Made by a program: the position numbers and the translations under genes. Of a stretch of DNA of 29,619 nucleotides, positions 1 through 8,007 are shown in pieces. The stretch is from an uncultured Lentisphaeria bacterium (GTDB lineage: Bacteria; Verrucomicrobiota; Lentisphaeria; JABSQK01; CAJWLW01): contig CAJWLW010000027.1 of assembly GCA_913042885.1 (NCBI GenBank), positions 1 to 29,619 on the forward strand. Reading direction: 5' to 3'. The notes under the pieces are model-generated. The model did not search any database. It was not told the DNA's origin and saw only the letters and a program-made list of their open reading frames with translations. The stretch's first letter is position 1. Every line of letters begins with the position of its first letter.

Positions 1-1452
1 ATTGCGAACCGGTATATCCACTCGGTCAGCGCTTACCTGGTCGGCGGCGGCGAGTCGGGGACGTCGCTGAACGTGGCGACCTATATCGGTACCGGACTCG
101 GGCTGGTGACGCTGATGTACGCGTCGATGGAGTCGTTCTCCATGGGGTTCGCGTACGTCACGGTGGCGGTGATCGGCGCGGTCGTGGGCGTCATCCTCGG
201 CAGCACCGGGCTGGTCATCCACCGGCTGCGTGAACTGAACCTGCTGACGATCCCGGAGTACTTCGAAAAACGATACAGCCGCCGGGTACGAATTGTCGGC
301 GGGGTGATCTGCGCACTGGCCGGCATCCTCAACATGGGACTGTTCCCGAAAATGGGGGCGACGTTCATTACGTACGTCACCGGGTTCGGCGGCAGCAGCG
401 GCCACGAGAACACGATCAACCTGATCACGACGCTGCTGATCGTCCTGGTGCTGGTGTATACGGTCCTCGGCGGCATGGTCTCGGTGATCGTCACGGATTA
501 TATCCAGTTCGTCGTGCTGTCGGTCGGCATGGCGATCGGGGTGTATTTCGTGCTGACCCATCCCGATCTCGGGTGGACGACGATTACGGATACGATGGCG
601 TCGCAGCGCGGTGAGCGCATGTTCAACCCAGTGGCGGAAGGCGGCTACGGCTGGACCTGGATCGTCTTCATGTTCATGCTGTTCCTGAGCGCCGGCATCT
701 GCTGGGCGCCGGAAGCCTCGCGAGCGCTGACGGCGAAAAACAGCACGGTGGCCAAGCGGACATTCCTCTTTGCGGCGCCCGGACAGTTCGTGCGCCTGGC
801 GATCCCGGCGCTGTGGGCCTGCGCGGCTTTCTGCCTGGTGGCGCAGAACGCAGAGCTGATGGCGCATTTCTTCCCCGACGGCATGGGCGGCGCCGCCAGG
901 CACGCGGAACAGGCGATGCCGCTGGTGATCGGCAAGATCATGCCGGCCGGGCTGCTGGGGATTCTGGTGGCCGGGCTGATGGCGGCGTTCATGTCGACAC
1001 ACGACAGTTATCTGCTGTGCTGGTCGTCGGTGATCTCGCGGGACATCATCGCGCCGCTGAAGCGCACAACACCGGACGAGCGGGCACAGATCAAGACGAC
1101 GCGGATCAGCATCGTCTGTATCGGGGTATTCCTGATGATCTGGGGGGTGTGGTACAAGCTGCCCGACAGTGTCTGGAGCTACATGGCAATCACCGGGACG
1201 ATCTACCTGAGCGGCGCGGCACCGGCCCTGATCGGAGGTGTCTACTGGAAACGAGCGTCGAGCGCCGGCGCCATGGCAGCGTTGTTCGGCGGGTTGGTCT
1301 CGGTCTGCGGACTGTTCCGTGAGCAGGCCAACGAGGCGCTCGGCTGGAATATCACCAACCCGCAGCTCGGGCTGTTTAATTTCCTGTTCTGCGCGGTGTT
1401 GCTCGTCGGCGTGTCGCTGGCAGTGCCCGACAAGAAACCAGTGGGGGAATGA
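1..1452 (+). CDS. Sodium:solute symporter (SSS family), 5' end cut off
   Basis: This is a polytopic membrane transporter that would couple sodium entry to uptake of a small solute such as a sugar, sugar acid or carboxylate. The frame is open from the first base, so the GTG at 73 is internal. The residues read before it (NRYIHSVSAYLVGGGESGTS) match the usual region ahead of the conserved A-x-Y-I-G-T-G segment of the second helix. About 483 residues are visible, with roughly eleven or twelve hydrophobic segments and the family-like stretch CWAPEASRALTAKN after the middle helices. Family members are usually 450 to 550 residues, so only a short N-terminal piece is missing. Its stop codon overlaps the start of a tiny membrane-protein gene. 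Carbohydrate genes downstream suggest a sugar-related substrate, but the substrate cannot be read from sequence. Confidence 0.93.
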   Translation: MANRYIHSVSAYLVGGGESGTSLNVATYIGTGLGLVTLMYASMESFSMGFAYVTVAVIGAVVGVILGSTGLVIHRLRELNLLTIPEYFEKRYSRRVRIVGGVICALAGILNMGLFPKMGATFITYVTGFGGSSGHENTINLITTLLIVLVLVYTVLGGMVSVIVTDYIQFVVLSVGMAIGVYFVLTHPDLGWTTITDTMASQRGERMFNPVAEGGYGWTWIVFMFMLFLSAGICWAPEASRALTAKNSTVAKRTFLFAAPGQFVRLAIPALWACAAFCLVAQNAELMAHFFPDGMGGAARHAEQAMPLVIGKIMPAGLLGILVAGLMAAFMSTHDSYLLCWSSVISRDIIAPLKRTTPDERAQIKTTRISIVCIGVFLMIWGVWYKLPDSVWSYMAITGTIYLSGAAPALIGGVYWKRASSAGAMAALFGGLVSVCGLFREQANEALGWNITNPQLGLFNFLFCAVLLVGVSLAVPDKKPVGE

Positions 1453-1595
1453 TGGACGATATGATCACAACCTGGAAATGGATTTATACGATCGGACTGG
1501 CGACGTTCGCAGTGCTGGCGGTCGTCATCATCCCGTTGGGCGCGCGCGACCTGATCGCCCTGTTCAAGTCGCTGGGGGAAAAGAAAGATGAATGA
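1449..1595 (+). CDS. Small single-span membrane protein, probable symporter partner
   Basis: This 48-residue reading frame starts with ATGATG overlapping the TGA of the symporter (ATGA-type junction), which suggests translational coupling. Residues 1 to 10 are polar with two Asp, residues 11 to 31 form one hydrophobic helix (WIYTIGLATFAVLAVVIIPL), and the tail is charged (GARDLIALF, then EKKDE). Several SSS transporters are known to be encoded with a small membrane subunit, for example PanF with YhdT and ActP with YjcH; those partners are larger. I have seen no proof that this protein binds the symporter; the role is inferred from overlap, size and topology. It converges with the oxidoreductase gene, with only 11 bp between the two stops. 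Confidence 0.72.
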   Translation: MMDDMITTWKWIYTIGLATFAVLAVVIIPLGARDLIALFKSLGEKKDE

Positions 1596-1606
1596 CCGGC
1601 AACGGA

Positions 1607-2569
1607 TCAGAGTGAGATCGTTTCTCCGGTCTCGGCCGCTCGCTCGATAGCGGCTACGATGTCGGATGCCCGGCACGCATCGTCCATCGTTGACAACGGC
1701 GTTTCACCGGCGCCAAGGCAACGGTTGACGAAAAAGTCCACCTCGTTGCGTATGCTCTCGTGATAGGCTGTATACACCTGCGAATGCGCTCCGGCGGCCC
1801 GATATTCCACCCAGTCGCGGTAACTGTAGCGGGCCGCGCCCTCGGTCCCGATGACCTTCGCCATCATCGTCCATGGGTCGCCGGCATGGTCGTCGGCGGC
1901 AAAACTGGCACTGAAATGTGCCAGGGCACCATCGGCCAGCTGCAGGTTGACAGTGGCGATGTTTTCCTGCGTGATTGTCTCGTAGTTCAGAGTGGCCTTC
2001 ATCGCCGACAACCGAACCGGCGTTCCGACCAGGTACATGAGCGCGTACGTGTGATGCGTCATGATCTGCGAAATCACTCCCGGGTACCTGGCAGCGATGT
2101 GTTCGGCATGGGCAATGTTGTAAAGGATATAAACCGACACAATCCGCCCGAGTTTCCCCGCGTCCAACATCTCCTTGATCCGCGTCATGCCCGGTTCATA
2201 GATATAATTGTGTCCGGGCATGCAGACAAGGTCGCGCTTTGCGGCGAGGTCCCGTATCTCCCCGATCTGGGCCGCGTCCGTTGAGACCGGTTTCTCGACC
2301 AGAATATGTTTGCCGCTCTCAAGCGCCTGACAGGCATACTCGTGATGCGTCTCGAGCGGCGTCAGGATGAACACGGCATCGATCGTGTCATCGTCCAGCA
2401 GTGCAGCCGCCGACGGATAGGTGCGGCAACCAAAGCGCTCTGACTTTTCGGCTGCCTGCGCCTCGTCAATAGTCCATAACCCGCACAGTTGCGCCTGGGC
2501 ACACGCCGAGACGGCCTCGGCGTGAAGATTGGCAACGTCGCCGGCACCGATGAATGCAATGTTTGTCAT
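1607..2569 (-). CDS. Gfo/Idh/MocA family oxidoreductase
   Basis: This is a cytoplasmic NAD(P)-dependent sugar or inositol-type dehydrogenase. The N-terminal Rossmann fold begins MTNIAFIGAG with the dinucleotide-binding glycines, and residues 92 to 94 are the EKP signature (ILVEKPVSTDA) with the catalytic-type Lys 93. The C-terminal half (about 125 to 320) is the alpha/beta substrate domain, with a THHTYALMYL segment where family members carry the catalytic His region. The frame is open a further 65 codons upstream, but that extension is low-complexity and Arg/Pro-rich, so I start at the ATG at 2569, giving 320 residues, close to the family norm of 320 to 390. No clear ribosome binding site precedes it. 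The substrate is unknown; the neighbours point to sugar catabolism. It is divergent from the AGE epimerase gene. Confidence 0.92.
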   Translation of the reverse strand: MTNIAFIGAGDVANLHAEAVSACAQAQLCGLWTIDEAQAAEKSERFGCRTYPSAAALLDDDTIDAVFILTPLETHHEYACQALESGKHILVEKPVSTDAAQIGEIRDLAAKRDLVCMPGHNYIYEPGMTRIKEMLDAGKLGRIVSVYILYNIAHAEHIAARYPGVISQIMTHHTYALMYLVGTPVRLSAMKATLNYETITQENIATVNLQLADGALAHFSASFAADDHAGDPWTMMAKVIGTEGAARYSYRDWVEYRAAGAHSQVYTAYHESIRNEVDFFVNRCLGAGETPLSTMDDACRASDIVAAIERAAETGETISL

Positions 2570-2796
2570 AACGTCAAATTGGGTTCGTGGTGGGTGCGGA
2601 TACAACGGCCGTCCCGTGAGTCGCCGAATGCGATGACATCGGGTTGCCTGGGCATCACACGGTCTTCTCATACAGCAGGATACCTTATCCTGCATCCGGG
2701 CCTCTGTCTCCGGGGTTGTTCGTGGGAAGAAGGAGAAGAAGGTTTCAGGGGGAAGGGGGGACATTCAACGTTACCTTCGCGACCTTGGTGCTTTCT

Positions 2797-2805
2797 TGGT
2801 AAAAT
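2797..2805 (+). promoter_or_regulatory. Possible extended -10 promoter for the AGE epimerase gene
   Basis: The bases TGGTAAAAT match the extended -10 form (TG, one base, then TAAAAT, five of six matching TATAAT). They lie 27 bases before the ATG at 2833 in the 263-bp gap between the divergent oxidoreductase and epimerase genes. No -35 element stands at a normal distance. The call rests on the motif alone. Confidence 0.3.
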
Positions 2806-2832
2806 CCTCGATTGATTGTGTTATGGTCTGAT

Positions 2833-4008
2833 ATGTTTTCCTTCCCTGATCTGCTGAAGTTCTACCGCGATCATCTGGCCACGGATGTCATGCCGTTCTG
2901 GATCCCGTGTATCGATTGGGAACACGGCGGCATCAACAACTGCGTGGCGGACGATGGGGCAGTGCTGTCGACGGACAAGTTCATCTGGTCGCAGGGCCGG
3001 GCGCTGTGGACGTTTTCGGCGCTGTACAATCACGACGGCAACCCGGAATGGCTGAGGATCGCCGACAGCCTGGCAGCGTATCTCCTGCGTGTTCAACCCC
3101 CGAAAGGCGAGCTCTGGCCGTTCAGCCTGCACCAGGACGGCAGCGTTGCGGAGCCCGCAATGAGCATCTATGTCGATGGCTTCACGATTTATGGGCTGAC
3201 GGAATACGTCCGGGCAACGGGCAATCAGGAGGCGCTGGAACTGGCCGTTCAGATTTACGAACAGACCAGCCCGCTGCTCAACGATCACAGCAAGCTGCAA
3301 ACACAGCCACACCCGATTCCGGACGGGCTGCAGGCGCACGGCCCGAACATGTCGTACGCACTGTTCTACCACGAACTGGGGCTGACGGCAAAGGACGAGC
3401 GGATCATCGGGCGGGCGCATGAGCTGGCGGAGATCATCATGACGCAGCACGTGAAGCCGGCAGACAAGCTGCTGTATGAGATGGTACGCTCCGGCGGTGA
3501 ACTGGTCGACAGTGATGCCGGCAATACGTTCCTCCCCGGGCACGCGATCGAGAGCATGTGGTTCATGTTTCATGTCTACGGGCATCACGAGGATCAGGCG
3601 CGTATCGACCTGGCGCTCGAGGTGATGCGCTGGCATCTGGAAAAGGGCTGGGACGAGAAGTACGGTGGCCTGTACCTGGCCTGCCACGCCAAGGGCGGTA
3701 CGGCGGTATGGCATCAGCCGGAAGCGAAAGTGTGGTGGCCGGCGACGGAGGCGCTCTATGGCCTGCTCAAGGCGTTTCAGATTTCCGGGCAGGACTGGTG
3801 CATGGACTGGTACTGGCGGATCCATGAGTACACCTTCAGAAAGTTCCCGAACCGGGCGAATGGCGAGTGGTACCACTACCTCGACCGCCAGGGTAATGTG
3901 CAGCCGAATGTCCTCGAGAAGCTGGCGGTTAAGGATCCGTTTCACCTGCCGCGGGCGTTGATCTTTTCGATAAAGGTCCTGGAGGATCTGTGCGGCATGG
4001 AAGAATGA
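2833..4008 (+). CDS. AGE family epimerase/isomerase (N-acylglucosamine 2-epimerase-like)
   Basis: This 391-residue protein belongs to the alpha/alpha-barrel family that includes N-acetylglucosamine 2-epimerase, cellobiose 2-epimerase and sugar aldose-ketose isomerases. Visible landmarks in order are WSQGRALWTFSALYN near residue 55 (barrel N-terminal helices), the PGHAIESMWFMF segment near 235 with a family-conserved His, GWDEKYGGLY near 272 and KVWWPATEALYGLLKAF near 300. Length fits the family (about 390 to 410). I chose the ATG at 2833; a TTG seven codons earlier would add a weak extension. It acts in the cytoplasm on a free sugar or N-acyl sugar; which one is not determinable. The symporter and oxidoreductase beside it support a sugar-utilisation role. 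Confidence 0.92.
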   Translation: MFSFPDLLKFYRDHLATDVMPFWIPCIDWEHGGINNCVADDGAVLSTDKFIWSQGRALWTFSALYNHDGNPEWLRIADSLAAYLLRVQPPKGELWPFSLHQDGSVAEPAMSIYVDGFTIYGLTEYVRATGNQEALELAVQIYEQTSPLLNDHSKLQTQPHPIPDGLQAHGPNMSYALFYHELGLTAKDERIIGRAHELAEIIMTQHVKPADKLLYEMVRSGGELVDSDAGNTFLPGHAIESMWFMFHVYGHHEDQARIDLALEVMRWHLEKGWDEKYGGLYLACHAKGGTAVWHQPEAKVWWPATEALYGLLKAFQISGQDWCMDWYWRIHEYTFRKFPNRANGEWYHYLDRQGNVQPNVLEKLAVKDPFHLPRALIFSIKVLEDLCGMEE

Positions 4009-4114
4009 CCGGCAACGAACCTCCGTCGCTTGCAGCTATGGCGGTTAAAATGAGAAAAGAAGAAAAAACAGGTAATGGAATTAGGGTAACGGAATGGAAA
4101 CAGGAAACCGAAAA

Positions 4115-4149
4115 GTGTTCAGTGTTCAGTGTTCAGGTGTCAGCGTCCG
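4115..4149 (+). repeat. Degenerate heptamer tandem repeat (GTGTTCA type)
   Basis: Three perfect copies of GTGTTCA stand at 4115-4121, 4122-4128 and 4129-4135, followed by a degenerate GGTGTCA at 4136-4142 and a poorer fifth unit. The array lies in the 175-bp gap between the epimerase and the glycosidase-like gene. Just upstream, 4073-4098 holds two imperfect copies of a GGTAA...GGAAT block. A second array with the same 7-bp period but a different unit lies at 29215-29255. Confidence 0.85.
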
Positions 4150-4183
4150 GTATCGAGTATGCCGTCGTGGTTCCGCGTGTTTC

Positions 4184-5584
4184 GTGGTGAAAGCAATATT
4201 GATCTGCTTACTTGGAGGATTTGTCGTGACACCGACGCTGGGAGATAACCGCATCGATGCGGACGGGGTACTTCATGTCGACGGGCAGCGACGGTTCCCG
4301 CTGGGGCTCTACCAGCATGTGACAGACGTGGATTTCGGGAAGGCGCTGGCGGCAGCGGGCTTCAACCTGATGAGGTGCCACGCCAACCGTGACGAACTGG
4401 ACCGCATCGAGGCGTACGGCATGGGCGCCTGGGTGGCGCTGGGCGGCAGTATGGTCGTGCGGCAGGAAAAGGAAGCCACGGCGCTGCAGCGCACGGTCGA
4501 CACGCTCAAGACGCATCCGGCGACATGGGTGTGGGAAGGCCCGGACGAGATCCTCTGGAACGAGTACTACAGCAAGCTGCAGAAAGTTGATTTCCAGCGC
4601 TGGTACAAGCTGGACCAGCTGGTGGCCGAGAAAGCCGCCGGCGGCGAGACCGGGGAGCTCCTGGACCTGCACGAGAAACACAAGACCTATCGCAATTCGG
4701 CACGCTGGGCGGAGGCCGAGGAATTCGAGCGCCGCATCCGGCCGCTGCTCAACCTGCCGGCAGACGCCGGTATACAACTCAGCAACTGGCAGGACGGTCT
4801 CGATGCGACGCATGCGGCACTGGCCGCCGGCGCCCGCATCATCCGCGAAAACGACGATGCCCGCCCGATCTGGTTAAACTTCGCGCCGCGCAACACGCTC
4901 GATGACCTGCGGTGGTTCGGAGCGATCGGCGATATCATCGGCTGCGACATCTATCCGGTGCCTTTCCACAAGCAACTCACCCACTCCGACCTGGCCGACC
5001 GCAATCTCTCCAGTACCGGCGGCTATACTCGGCGGATGCTCGAGGCAGGCGACGGCCGGCCGGTGTGGATGGTGCTGCAGGGGTTCGGCTGGTCCGACGA
5101 TAACGCAGACGCCTGGGACCCCGAGGTGTTCGTGCGGCCGACGTACGAGGAGCTGCGCTATATGGCCTGCGACGCCATCGCCAACGAGGCCCGCGGCCTG
5201 GCGTGGTTCGGAACATCCATTGCGGCCGGGATCGAGGTGCCATTCTGGCAGGGCCTCAAGCGCCTGGTGCGCGAGCTCGCCGACATCGAAGACCTGCTGG
5301 CAGCGCCCGACGCCGGGCTCGATCTGCGGTTCGTCTATGACCCGACGGCGCAGTCGATGGATCGCGGCGTCGTCGCGTGCGAGCGGCGACTGGGGGACCG
5401 CTATGTGCTGGTGCTGGCCAACGAGAACAACCGTCGCCTGGCCTTCCGAATTGACGGACTGCAGCCGTTGAACGGCAGGCAGCTCAATGTGCGCGGCAGT
5501 TGGGAGACGCTCAGCGTCAAGGACGGCAGCGTGCGGTTCGGCCTGCCCGGCATGGGCTGCGCGATATTGACCACGGGCGAGTAG
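4184..5584 (+). CDS. Secreted TIM-barrel glycosidase-like protein
   Basis: This is probably an exported glycoside hydrolase-like protein of about 466 residues. From the GTG at 4184 (or the next codon, also GTG) the protein begins with a Lys and a hydrophobic stretch (MVKAILICLLGGFVVTPTLG) that reads as a short signal peptide. The frame extends to an ATG at 4094, but that extension translates the heptamer repeat and looks non-coding. The barrel shows LYQHVTDVDFGKALAAAGFN (strand 1 to helix 1), HPATWVWEGPDEILWNE (about 105 to 125, an acidic cluster where clan A enzymes carry the acid/base), IGCDIYPVP, GRPVWMVLQGFGW and a last-barrel segment ARGLAWFGTS. A small beta-rich domain follows from about 370 to the end. 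I could not assign a GH family. It may process the sugar that the nearby symporter imports. Confidence 0.7.
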   Translation: MVKAILICLLGGFVVTPTLGDNRIDADGVLHVDGQRRFPLGLYQHVTDVDFGKALAAAGFNLMRCHANRDELDRIEAYGMGAWVALGGSMVVRQEKEATALQRTVDTLKTHPATWVWEGPDEILWNEYYSKLQKVDFQRWYKLDQLVAEKAAGGETGELLDLHEKHKTYRNSARWAEAEEFERRIRPLLNLPADAGIQLSNWQDGLDATHAALAAGARIIRENDDARPIWLNFAPRNTLDDLRWFGAIGDIIGCDIYPVPFHKQLTHSDLADRNLSSTGGYTRRMLEAGDGRPVWMVLQGFGWSDDNADAWDPEVFVRPTYEELRYMACDAIANEARGLAWFGTSIAAGIEVPFWQGLKRLVRELADIEDLLAAPDAGLDLRFVYDPTAQSMDRGVVACERRLGDRYVLVLANENNRRLAFRIDGLQPLNGRQLNVRGSWETLSVKDGSVRFGLPGMGCAILTTGE

Positions 5585-5680
5585 GCAGCAGAAAGATCCG
5601 ACGCCCGGCTTCGTGCCATACGAGGCGAGGCATTAAGAAATGCGCAGCGGGGCCACCGACGCAGCGGGCGGTGATCGCAC

Positions 5681-5688
5681 GGGGGGGG
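5681..5688 (+). promoter_or_regulatory. Poly-G tract in ribosome-binding position of the RDD gene
   Basis: Eight consecutive G residues end only one base before the ATG at 5690 and are the only Shine-Dalgarno-like element there. Homopolymer tracts of this length can slip during replication, which would change the spacing to the start codon. Confidence 0.45.
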
Positions 5689-5689
5689 C

Positions 5690-6442
5690 ATGGCAGAAGC
5701 ATCCGAAATACAGACGCCGGTGTCGCCAATACTGAGATGCCTGGCGTGGGCGCTCGATGTTCCGATCATCCTTGGGTTTGCCTGGTCGGCGTGGCTGGTG
5801 ACGGTTCGAATGGCGGATGTGCCGGCAGGCTGGACTGTGGCGCTGCCCAGCGCGATTTATGTCGCGGTCGTAGTGCTGTACGGCATCGTGCTGGAACTGT
5901 CGACGGGCGGGCAGACGGTCGGCAAGCGGGCGCTTGGACTGCGGGTGGTCGCTTGCAACGGCGGCCGCGCCGGCTTCGTACCGATCGTCGTGCGAAACGT
6001 GCTGCGTGTCATCGACCTCCTGCCGGGCGCCTATCTGGTGGGTGGCGTAGCAGCACTGATATCGTCGCGGTCACAGCGGCTGGGCGACCTGGTTGCCGGC
6101 ACAGTTGTGGTTTCGATACCGACAGCCGGGGAGCCGGAAAAATTCGAGCCGCCGCCGCTGCGTTACAATTCGTTCCGCGACAACGCCGAGCTCGCTGCCG
6201 CTCTGCGGGCGTCGGTGTCGCCGGAGGAACTCGCGCTGGCGCTGGACGCGCTGGCGCGGCGCGACAGCCTCGATGCGAACGCCCGCGTCGAGCTGTTCGC
6301 GGCGCTGGCGGCACACTTCAAGGAGAAAACCGACATGCCCGCAGCCGTGCTTGCCGGTCTTTCCGACGAACAATGTATCAGAAATATTTTCGATATAGTC
6401 ACCTATGATCCGCCCCCTCCAATTCCTGAGGATGCGCAGTAA
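5690..6442 (+). CDS. RDD family membrane protein
   Basis: This 250-residue protein has the RDD domain in its first 145 residues. Visible marks are LAWALDVPIILGFAWSAWLV (helix 1 with the family Asp), a second helix around 50 to 70, the hallmark GQTVGKRALGLRVV after it, then VVRNVLRVIDLLPG and SQRLGDLVAGTVVV. RDD proteins are inner-membrane proteins of mostly unknown function; some act in ion transport or stress tolerance. The remaining 105 residues are soluble, Ala/Leu-rich and acidic at the very end (PPPPIPEDAQ), and look like a helical cytoplasmic tail. The start follows an eight-G tract. The next gene starts 43 bp later in the same direction, so the two may be cotranscribed. Confidence 0.9.
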   Translation: MAEASEIQTPVSPILRCLAWALDVPIILGFAWSAWLVTVRMADVPAGWTVALPSAIYVAVVVLYGIVLELSTGGQTVGKRALGLRVVACNGGRAGFVPIVVRNVLRVIDLLPGAYLVGGVAALISSRSQRLGDLVAGTVVVSIPTAGEPEKFEPPPLRYNSFRDNAELAAALRASVSPEELALALDALARRDSLDANARVELFAALAAHFKEKTDMPAAVLAGLSDEQCIRNIFDIVTYDPPPPIPEDAQ

Positions 6443-6485
6443 CATCGCTGAACGCCACAAAGAAAAACGCAGGGACAGCACATAA

Positions 6486-7988
6486 ATGATCGGCCGGTTT
6501 CGACATGAACTGCTGCTGTTCGGCGTCGTGCTGTTTGCGGTCGCGTACTTCTACAACGGTGCCAACTGGAACCAGCGGTCGCGGCTCGATGCGATCTTCG
6601 CATTCGTCGAGCCCGGACATGCGGAAGCGGGATCGTTCTGCATCGATCGATTCCTGCCGAACCCGGAGATCGGCATCAACACCGGCGACTGGTCGCGCAA
6701 CCCGCGCACCGGGCATTACTACTCCAACAAGGCGCCAGGGCCCGCAATGCTCGGGGTGCCGGTGTACTTCCTGCTGTTTCACGGCGAGCGGATGATCGGC
6801 GCCGATCCCACGACAGGCGGCTGGCTGTTGTTCAACGGTTACGCATTGTCCGTCGTGCTTTCGGGGCTGCCGGCGGCGATCGCGATTGTCTGTTTCCTGG
6901 CGCTGCTGGTGTCGCTGGGCATCGCGCGCCGGCGCGCGTTCCTGCTGTGCGTTGTGCTGTTCTTCGGGACCCTGCTGTTTCCGTTCAGCACGCAGCTGTG
7001 GGGGCATTCGACCGCTGCAGCATTTGTCATCGTCGCCTTGCTCCTCTTCCAGCGCGAGTCGAAGGCCGCCATGTTCGGCGTCGGTTTCTGCATGGGTTGG
7101 GCCGTGCTGTGTGAGTACACCTGTGCCGTCATCCTGCTGACGTTGATCATCGCGCTGGGGTGCCGGCAGCGATGGCGGCAACTGTTGTGGGTGTGCCTTG
7201 GCGGGCTGCTGCCGCTGCTGCTGTTCGCCGTGTATCATCGTGCCTGTTTCGATTCGTTTTTCGCACTCGCCAGCGTCCACAACAACCCGCGATTCCGCGA
7301 CGCCGGCGCGGTCGCCGGACTGTTCGGCCGCATCTCGCCGGATGCGGTCCTGGGGCTTTCGGTGACGCCGTATCGCGGTTTGTTCTTCTTTATGCCGGTG
7401 CTGCTGCTGTCGTTGTACGGCGTGTTCAGGAAAGGCGTACCGCGTGATCGGCTGTATTGGCTGTGCATTGCGAACATCGCAATTTTCTTTGTTATCAATG
7501 CGATGTTCAACGGCTGGCACGCCGGTTCAAGCACAGGTGCGCGGTATCAGATCCCGGTGCTCTGCTTTTACGTGCTGCTGCTGACACGGCTGCCGGACAA
7601 ACCATGGACGATCCCGGTGCTGGCGACGTTGCTGGTCCTGTCCGCGGTGAACATGACGATGATCGCAGCAGTGAACCCGATGATGCCGTCGGGGTACGCC
7701 GACCCCAGCGCCTTCGATCCGCGCTTCGCCAATCCACTGGCCCTGGTCTACCGGTTGTTCTGGCTCGACATGCTGACGCCCGACATCCTGCCAATCGGCT
7801 TGGACACGGAGGTCACGGAACTGGTGCGGAAGTACTCGACGTTCAATCTCGGCGAGCTTGTGGGGCTGCCGGGGAAGTGGTCGACACTGCCGTGGCTGGT
7901 GATTACCGGTCTGGGCATGTGGCTGGGAATGAAAGGCGAAGGGAAGCCGGCGAGCGATAAGGAAATACAGCAGGCAGAAGCACCTTGA
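6486..7988 (+). CDS. Polytopic membrane protein, GT-C glycosyltransferase-like
   Basis: This 500-residue protein has about ten to twelve hydrophobic helices. After the first helix comes a long extracytoplasmic loop with RSRLDAIFAFVE (Asp 35) and GDWSRNPRTGHYYSNKAPGP near residues 68 to 87. An acidic residue in the first loop followed by a G-x-Y-Y-S-N-K-A-P-G motif is seen in many uncharacterised ArnT/PMT-like (GT-C, family 39-type) proteins, which use polyprenyl-phosphate sugars. The donor and acceptor are unknown. The ATG at 6486 has only a weak ribosome binding site (ACAGCAC). The gene converges with mutS, and only 19 bp separate the two stops, too short for a separate terminator. Confidence 0.75.
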   Translation: MIGRFRHELLLFGVVLFAVAYFYNGANWNQRSRLDAIFAFVEPGHAEAGSFCIDRFLPNPEIGINTGDWSRNPRTGHYYSNKAPGPAMLGVPVYFLLFHGERMIGADPTTGGWLLFNGYALSVVLSGLPAAIAIVCFLALLVSLGIARRRAFLLCVVLFFGTLLFPFSTQLWGHSTAAAFVIVALLLFQRESKAAMFGVGFCMGWAVLCEYTCAVILLTLIIALGCRQRWRQLLWVCLGGLLPLLLFAVYHRACFDSFFALASVHNNPRFRDAGAVAGLFGRISPDAVLGLSVTPYRGLFFFMPVLLLSLYGVFRKGVPRDRLYWLCIANIAIFFVINAMFNGWHAGSSTGARYQIPVLCFYVLLLTRLPDKPWTIPVLATLLVLSAVNMTMIAAVNPMMPSGYADPSAFDPRFANPLALVYRLFWLDMLTPDILPIGLDTEVTELVRKYSTFNLGELVGLPGKWSTLPWLVITGLGMWLGMKGEGKPASDKEIQQAEAP

Positions 7989-8007
7989 AGCAGGCGGATG
8001 AATCGAC

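Noticed and set aside
73..75. GTG as the start of the symporter
   Set aside because: The frame is open to the window edge and the residues before it fit the symporter family, so the true start lies outside the window.
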